The position numbers were made by a program, and so were the translations under genes. The notes under the pieces are model-generated. The model saw nothing but the letters and a program-made list of their open reading frames with translations, was not told where the DNA came from and made no database searches. A stretch of DNA of 9,709 nt, taken from assembly GCA_030152585.1 (NCBI GenBank), contig JASLJC010000071.1, forward strand, positions 1-9,709, written 5' to 3'. Positions within the stretch are counted from its first letter, which is position 1. Each line of letters opens with the position of its first letter. Of the stretch, positions 6,340-9,709 are shown in pieces. This DNA is from Savagea sp. Lineage in GTDB: Bacteria > Bacillota > Bacilli > Bacillales_A > Planococcaceae.

Positions 6340-7494
6340 ATGCATGAATTAATTGAACAAAAATGGACGTTTGAACAACGTTTACCGATTCAAGAAAAAA
6401 TGTTTCCGGTAATGGAGGAAGGACGCGACATTTTAGCTATTTCACCGACAGGAAGTGGAAAAACGATCGCGTTTGCTTTACCTTTGATCGACAAAGCGTT
6501 ACGTGAAGAGAAAAAAGAGACATTCGCTGTCATCGTCACACCGTCACAAGAGTTATCGATGCAAATTGTCGATGTCATTCGTGAATGGATCGAAGGAACG
6601 CCGGTAACAGTTGCACAATTAATTGGCGGAGCGAACCCGAAACGACAAGAAGAACAATTAAAGAAAAAGCCACAAATTGTCGTCGGGACACCGGGTCGTA
6701 TTATGGAACATATTAAAAACAAAAAGTTAAAAATGCACAACGTGGAACATTTAATTATCGATGAAGCGGACCAATTTTTAGCGACAGAAAAAAAGATATT
6801 TTTACAAAATGTCACGTCTCGTATGTCTAAACATGCTCAATTTGTAGCGGTTTCAGCGACGTTGCCGAAAAATATTGAGGATCATTTCGCTAAGTTTGTA
6901 ACAGATCCGGTGAAGATCGAAGTGAAAGCAGAAGATTTACCGAAAAAAGGAGATGTGACGTATTCATATATTGCGGTTGAAAATCGTGATAAAATGCCGA
7001 CGTTACGCGGATTAGCGGCGCTTGAAGGTATGCGTGGGATTGCCTTTATGAATGCGCTCGGTCAAATGACGTACCAAGAGTGGAAATTAGAAGGGGCAGA
7101 AACGAAAATCGGTTTACTGCATAGTGATTTGAAAAAAGAAGAACGTGAACGAACATTACGTGAATTCCGACAAGGTAAAATTAATATTTTACTCGCAACA
7201 GACGTTGCAGCACGTGGTCTTGATATTGAAGACGTTCGTTACGTTATTCATTTTGATCTACCTCAAACAGAAGAACAATTTATTCATCGTTCAGGTCGAA
7301 CAGGACGGAATGGAAAAGACGGAGAAGTGTTAAGTTTCGTGACGTATCGAGAGAAGAAAGATATTAAACGTTTCACACGTCCGCACACACTCGTTCATAA
7401 AGAGTGGGCACACGGTGAATTACGTGAAAAAAGAGAAGTGCCGAAAAAAGGACGAAAAGGATCAAATCGTTCACCTAAACGAAAAAAATCATAG
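6340..7494 (+). CDS. yfmL: DEAD-box ATP-dependent RNA helicase, YfmL type
   Basis: Unwinds short RNA duplexes using ATP; B. subtilis YfmL (376 residues) assists ribosome maturation and cold growth. The 384 residues contain all core motifs: Q-motif glutamine in PIQEK (16-20), motif I SPTGSGKT (35-42), Ia TPSQEL (67-72), GG (96-97), Ib TPGR (117-120), II DEAD (141-144), III SAT (172-174), IV IAFMN (234-238), Va ATDVAARGLDI (286-296) and VI HRSGRTGR (316-323). The stretches SQELSMQIVDVI, LIGGANPKRQ and LEGMRGIAF resemble YfmL more than CshA or CshB. There is no long C-terminal RNA-binding extension, only a Lys/Arg-rich tail (about 353-384). AAGGAG (6325-6330) lies 9 bases before the ATG. The preceding terminator leaves almost no space for a separate promoter. 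Its neighbours in the window include two other RNA-maturation enzymes. Terminated by tandem hairpins. Confidence 0.92.
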   Translation: MHELIEQKWTFEQRLPIQEKMFPVMEEGRDILAISPTGSGKTIAFALPLIDKALREEKKETFAVIVTPSQELSMQIVDVIREWIEGTPVTVAQLIGGANPKRQEEQLKKKPQIVVGTPGRIMEHIKNKKLKMHNVEHLIIDEADQFLATEKKIFLQNVTSRMSKHAQFVAVSATLPKNIEDHFAKFVTDPVKIEVKAEDLPKKGDVTYSYIAVENRDKMPTLRGLAALEGMRGIAFMNALGQMTYQEWKLEGAETKIGLLHSDLKKEERERTLREFRQGKINILLATDVAARGLDIEDVRYVIHFDLPQTEEQFIHRSGRTGRNGKDGEVLSFVTYREKKDIKRFTRPHTLVHKEWAHGELREKREVPKKGRKGSNRSPKRKKS

Positions 7495-7498
7495 ACGT

Positions 7499-7516
7499 CG
7501 TTTTTCGTGAAAAACG
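7499..7516. repeat. Small perfect hairpin just after the helicase stop
   Basis: CGTTTTTC and GAAAAACG form an 8-bp stem around a 2-base GT centre, starting 5 bases after the TAG stop. It precedes the main terminator and may help it or stall polymerase. On its own it is weak because the stem is mostly A-T pairs. Confidence 0.5.
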
Positions 7517-7519
7517 TTT

Positions 7520-7555
7520 CAAAAACCTAGCAACCGATTCGTTGCTAGGTTTTTG
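7520..7555. terminator. Bidirectional terminator between helicase and small coiled-coil gene
   Basis: A perfect 15-bp stem runs from 7520-7534 to 7541-7555 around the loop CGATTC. It begins with C plus five A and ends with five T plus G, so U-tracts arise on both transcripts. It serves the plus-strand helicase and the convergent minus-strand small gene that ends at 7603. Confidence 0.93.
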
Positions 7556-7602
7556 AGTATTTGAATATAGCTTACTTTCGCTTAAAAATGATAAATGATT
7601 GA

Positions 7603-7797
7603 CTATGCTTTTGTTTTCAGTGCACTTAACATACTTCGGAGTTCGCTTAAACGTTCTTCCATACGACCGAGTCGTGCTTCAGCCTCTTCAACTTGTTTAG
7701 CATGCCCAGTGACTTCTAACTTTTCAATGTCGTGTTGTAAGTTCATATAATCATATTTCACTTCTGTCATTTCACGTTCGATTTGTCTACGATCCAT
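7603..7797 (-). CDS. Hypothetical 64-residue coiled-coil protein
   Basis: I do not recognise this protein. It is 64 residues, almost entirely charged and helical (about DRRQIEREMTEV through LRSMLSAL), with leucine, isoleucine and methionine spaced as in heptads and no Cys or Trp. No signal peptide or membrane segment is seen. A coiled-coil dimer or an adaptor is the natural inference. Start choice: a longer frame begins with ATG at 7812, but that codon lies at the predicted transcription start and overlaps the Shine-Dalgarno GAGGAG (7805-7810). From GGAG there are 7 bases to the ATG at 7797 and 4 to the one at 7800, so 7797 is preferred. A strong promoter lies directly upstream, and a bidirectional terminator follows. 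It is separated from map by map's own terminator, so it is transcribed alone. Confidence 0.78.
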   Translation of the reverse strand: MDRRQIEREMTEVKYDYMNLQHDIEKLEVTGHAKQVEEAEARLGRMEERLSELRSMLSALKTKA

Positions 7798-7820
7798 CAT
7801 CAAGCTCCTCATCTATATAG

Positions 7821-7849
7821 TATATAAAGTGTATCGTACTCTTTGTCAA
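7821..7849 (-). promoter_or_regulatory. Sigma-A promoter of the small coiled-coil gene
   Basis: On the minus strand a perfect -35 TTGACA (7844-7849) is followed by a 17-base spacer and -10 TATATA (7821-7826). A second possible -10, TATACT, overlaps it 2 bases further. Predicted start is about 7814, which gives a leader of only about 17 bases, mostly taken up by the ribosome binding site. Confidence 0.82.
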
Positions 7850-7865
7850 AAATGAAGGGTGAAAT

Positions 7866-7901
7866 CGAAAAACCGCGCATCGGCAAGATGGGCGGTTTTC
7901 G
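7866..7901. terminator. Intrinsic terminator of map
   Basis: Outer stem CGAAAAACCGC with GCGGTTTTCG (one extra A) encloses a G/G mismatch, an inner CATC/GATG stem and the loop GGCAA. On the minus strand the stem ends in GCGG followed by five T. It lies 9 bases beyond the map stop and upstream of the small gene's promoter, so it isolates the two transcripts. The plus strand also reads GCGGTTTT, but no plus-strand gene reaches it. Confidence 0.85.
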
Positions 7902-7909
7902 TTCGTTCA

Positions 7910-8659
7910 TTATTTTTTAAGTTCTGTTAAAATAATCGGCTGATCTTTCGTAACGACAATTGTATGTTCAATTTGGGCAACGGGCGTACGATCAGGTGTA
8001 ATAAATGTCCAACCGTCTCCTGCTTCGACGATTGCTTCAGGACCATTACTAATAAATGGTTCTACTGCGAGGACCATTCCTTCTTTCATAATCGTCGTAT
8101 CCCACGGTTCATAGTAATTTAAGACGTGATTTGGCTCATCGTGTAGTTTTCGCCCGATTCCGTGACCGGTTAAGTTTTTAATAACTGTTAATTTGTTTTG
8201 GCGTGCGACCGTTTCGACTGCTTTTCCAATTTGGTTTAACTTCGATCCTGCTTTTACTTTCGTCATTGCAAAGTCGAAAGCTTCTTTTGCGACATCGCAT
8301 AGTTTTTGCTTTTCTTCATCTTCACCGACAACGAATGAAATACCTGTATCAGCAAAAAACCCGTTATACGAACCGGATACGTCGATATTGACGATGTCGC
8401 CTTCTTTAATTACTTTCGCGCCAGGAATACCGTGTGCAACTTCATGGTTAACACTAATACACGTATGTCCAGGGAAATCGTATTGATCGATCGGAGCTGA
8501 AATCGCTCCACGTTCTGCGAACATTTTTTCACCAAGTTCATCGAGTTGTTTCGTTGTGACACCAGGTTTTGCAGCATCTTTCATCGCATCGCGAATTTCT
8601 GCAACGATTTGCCCTACTTCTTTTAATGCTTGTAATTCTTCTTCTGTTTGAATAATCAT
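7910..8659 (-). CDS. map: Methionine aminopeptidase, type I
   Basis: Cytoplasmic metalloprotease that removes the initiator methionine from new proteins. The 249 residues equal the short type Ia form without an N-terminal zinc extension (S. aureus Map 252, B. subtilis YflG 249). The five metal ligands are present: Asp93 (NIDVSG), Asp104 (FADTG), His166 (GHGIGR), Glu200 (AVEPF) and Glu231 (QIEHT). Substrate-contact histidines His76 (VAHGIP) and His173 (KLHDEP) are also present. Signature stretches FPGHTCISVN and TGHGIG match the S. aureus protein. The ribosome binding site AAAGGAAG (plus-strand 8666-8673) is followed by the ATG at 8659. It is transcribed alone from an extended -10 promoter with a leader of about 84 bases. 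In B. subtilis the essential Map sits in the ribosomal protein cluster; this gene resembles YflG but could be the only copy, as in Staphylococcus. Confidence 0.95.
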   Translation of the reverse strand: MIIQTEEELQALKEVGQIVAEIRDAMKDAAKPGVTTKQLDELGEKMFAERGAISAPIDQYDFPGHTCISVNHEVAHGIPGAKVIKEGDIVNIDVSGSYNGFFADTGISFVVGEDEEKQKLCDVAKEAFDFAMTKVKAGSKLNQIGKAVETVARQNKLTVIKNLTGHGIGRKLHDEPNHVLNYYEPWDTTIMKEGMVLAVEPFISNGPEAIVEAGDGWTFITPDRTPVAQIEHTIVVTKDQPIILTELKK

Positions 8660-8750
8660 ATCGTACTTCCTTTCTTCTATATGTTACTTATTTCAAATGA
8701 TCCTTCGATCATAGGACGAGAATAGTTTAATCACGCTAGAATGCTCGTAT

Positions 8751-8778
8751 ATTGTACCATGTAGGTTGAAATATTCAA
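8751..8778 (-). promoter_or_regulatory. Extended -10 sigma-A promoter of map
   Basis: On the minus strand TTGAAT (8773-8778), a 16-base spacer ending in ATGG, and TACAAT (8751-8756) form a good sigma-A promoter with the TGn extension directly before the -10. Predicted start is about 8744. The leader holds a short stem (ATGATC at 8697-8702 with GATCAT at 8707-8712) of uncertain meaning. Confidence 0.72.
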
Positions 8779-8814
8779 GCGTACCGTCGATGAGTAAGAA
8801 CGATATAGAGCGTT

Positions 8815-8826
8815 ACGAGGCCTCGT
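8815..8826. repeat. 12-bp perfect palindrome upstream of map
   Basis: ACGAGGCCTCGT is its own reverse complement. It lies between the map promoter (-35 at 8773-8778) and the terminator of the upstream membrane-protein gene, about 76 bases before the predicted map transcription start. It could be an operator or chance; no second copy was noticed. Confidence 0.4.
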
Positions 8827-8834
8827 CTTAAAAT

Positions 8835-8866
8835 AAAAAGAAGCCAGTTCATCGGCTTCTTTTTTT
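8835..8866. terminator. Intrinsic terminator of the TspO-like gene
   Basis: AAAAAGAAGCC (8835-8845) and GGCTTCTTTTT (8854-8864) form an 11-bp stem with an 8-base loop. The A-run becomes the U-tract of the minus-strand transcript that ends at 8904. The T-run on the other side (to 8866) makes it formally bidirectional. Confidence 0.88.
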
Positions 8867-8903
8867 AATATAACGAAAGAAATGACTTGAGAAACGTTTC
8901 TTT

Positions 8904-9620
8904 TCAGTTATTATGTCGTCTTTGGACGACGAGAACAGCACTCATCGTTAAAATGAAGATTAAAAAAGCCGTCGATATGGAAACGAACGGTTCGTTCAAT
9001 CCGTTTTTGACTAAAATCCCGACATATGTCCAAGCAAATACGACGGCGATTGCGATATCTTCGTATCGATACATTAAATATAAAGCAATCGCTGTTGCGA
9101 AAGTGAGTAGTAAAATAGCCCAAAGTGAGTCGCTCAATCCGATGCTCACCCATCCTTCGAACATTAAGAAATATTTTAAATTAAATAAAAACATTAAAAA
9201 TGTCCAAGCTACGTATGTACTAATCGGACATGTCGTTAATCTCGTAACGGGATCTTTTTTAATCGTACGGTATAAAGCGCCAATGAATAAAAAAGTTGCT
9301 GCACTTAATATAACCGCTACAGTATATTGTTCAGTATGCCAGCTGTACAAGTAGACGATATTCGATAATGCACTGAATAAAAATAACATCGTTTGTCTTT
9401 CAGTTAATTGGATATTTCGTTGGAAAATATCCCATACCCAAACGAGCAAAAGAAGAAAGACGATATAACGAAAAATAAATGTGTACGGAGCAGGCATTAC
9501 AATAATAGGAAACCGATTAATAATCGAAGTCGTCGACTCAATCGAAATGAAAAAGAAATCAACGAGTACGTATGCCAAAATAAGACTAATAACGGAAAAG
9601 AGCACAACCAACTTTTTCAT
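8904..9620 (-). CDS. Long TspO/MBR-like membrane protein (tryptophan-rich sensory protein family, divergent)
   Basis: A 238-residue integral membrane protein with about seven or eight hydrophobic segments (roughly 5-25, 48-66, 78-95, 99-117, 134-154, 163-183, 188-204, 213-233). Several landmarks of the long-form TspO relatives of Bacillota are recognisable: PAPYTFIFRYIVFLLL (43-58), matching the family's FTPAGYTFSIWG..Y; LSNIVYLYSWH (85-95); PISTYVAWT (132-140); SIGLSDSLWAILLL (159-172); and DIAIAVVFAWTYVGI (188-202). TspO proteins bind porphyrins and other hydrophobic ligands and have been tied to stress responses; the long forms are uncharacterised. Only a handful of tryptophans remain, so ligand binding may differ. 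The start is firm: AGGAGGG (9627-9633) lies 7 bases before the ATG. A possible -10 TATACT lies upstream but lacks a clear -35. Transcribed alone. The fold call rests on motif memory, so the function stays open. Confidence 0.6.
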   Translation of the reverse strand: MKKLVVLFSVISLILAYVLVDFFFISIESTTSIINRFPIIVMPAPYTFIFRYIVFLLLLVWVWDIFQRNIQLTERQTMLFLFSALSNIVYLYSWHTEQYTVAVILSAATFLFIGALYRTIKKDPVTRLTTCPISTYVAWTFLMFLFNLKYFLMFEGWVSIGLSDSLWAILLLTFATAIALYLMYRYEDIAIAVVFAWTYVGILVKNGLNEPFVSISTAFLIFILTMSAVLVVQRRHNN

Positions 9621-9709
9621 CGCACACCCTCCTAAATATAAGTATACAGAGAAATGAAAAAAACTTCCTTCTTTTTCTGTGAAAACTTCGTCACAAATAA
9701 AAGAAATAT

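Noticed and set aside
6390..6815. Minus-strand open frame of 141 codons inside the helicase gene
   Set aside because: Antisense to conserved helicase motifs, no initiation signal, many Cys and Ser from reverse reading.
6340..7494. Helicase as CshA or CshB
   Set aside because: It lacks the long C-terminal extensions, and its motif neighbourhoods match the shorter YfmL type.
8887..9354. Plus-strand open frame of 155 codons over the TspO-like gene
   Set aside because: No Shine-Dalgarno, basic low-quality protein, and the minus-strand gene has strong family motifs, AGGAGGG and a terminator.
9408..9635. Plus-strand open frame of 75 codons
   Set aside because: Composition (Asn, Lys, Arg rich) and position antisense to a membrane protein make it a shadow; no ribosome binding site.
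1..9709. Mobile element, phage remnant, CRISPR array, tRNA or rRNA
   Set aside because: No transposase or integrase motif, no spaced direct repeats, and no cloverleaf or conserved rRNA stretch was seen; gene content and base use look like core chromosome throughout.

Overview
The window comes from a moderately low-GC member of the Bacillota (about 40% G+C by eye), most likely order Bacillales. The reasons are AGGAGG-type ribosome binding sites, frequent TTG starts, the dagK-rlmCD adjacency known from Bacillus and Staphylococcus, a sigma-B-like promoter in front of a CsbD gene, and a short type I methionine aminopeptidase of the Staphylococcus Map / B. subtilis YflG kind. The genus cannot be fixed from the sequence alone. 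This looks like core chromosome: no transposase, phage gene, tRNA, rRNA or CRISPR array is visible.

Left part (1-1822): the 3' end of a lipid kinase gene (dagK) runs into rlmCD, a 23S rRNA m5U methyltransferase, which ends in a strong terminator shared with the convergent csbD gene. csbD (minus strand) encodes a CsbD-like head joined to four 11-residue LEA-type repeats. It has a good sigma-B-type promoter, so it is probably a general-stress protein.

Middle (2315-7494, all plus strand): an OatA-type peptidoglycan O-acetyltransferase with its own 20-bp terminator hairpin; a two-gene unit of an RluA-family pseudouridine synthase and an ATP-grasp carboxylate-amine ligase related to D-aspartate ligases, closed by a hairpin; and a YfmL-type DEAD-box RNA helicase.

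Right part (7603-9620, all minus strand): three separately transcribed genes. These are a 64-residue coiled-coil protein of unknown function with a textbook sigma-A promoter and a very short leader, map (methionine aminopeptidase) with an extended -10 promoter, and a long TspO/MBR-like membrane protein.

Three themes recur: ribosome and RNA maturation (RlmCD, the pseudouridine synthase, the helicase), the cell envelope (DagK, OatA, possibly the ATP-grasp ligase), and stress (CsbD/LEA, perhaps the TspO-like protein). Almost every transcript ends in a clear intrinsic terminator, so most genes are probably controlled individually. No intergenic stretch exceeds 300 bases. I do not see an obviously new multi-gene system. 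The least explained items are the ATP-grasp ligase, the small coiled-coil gene and the divergent TspO-like protein.
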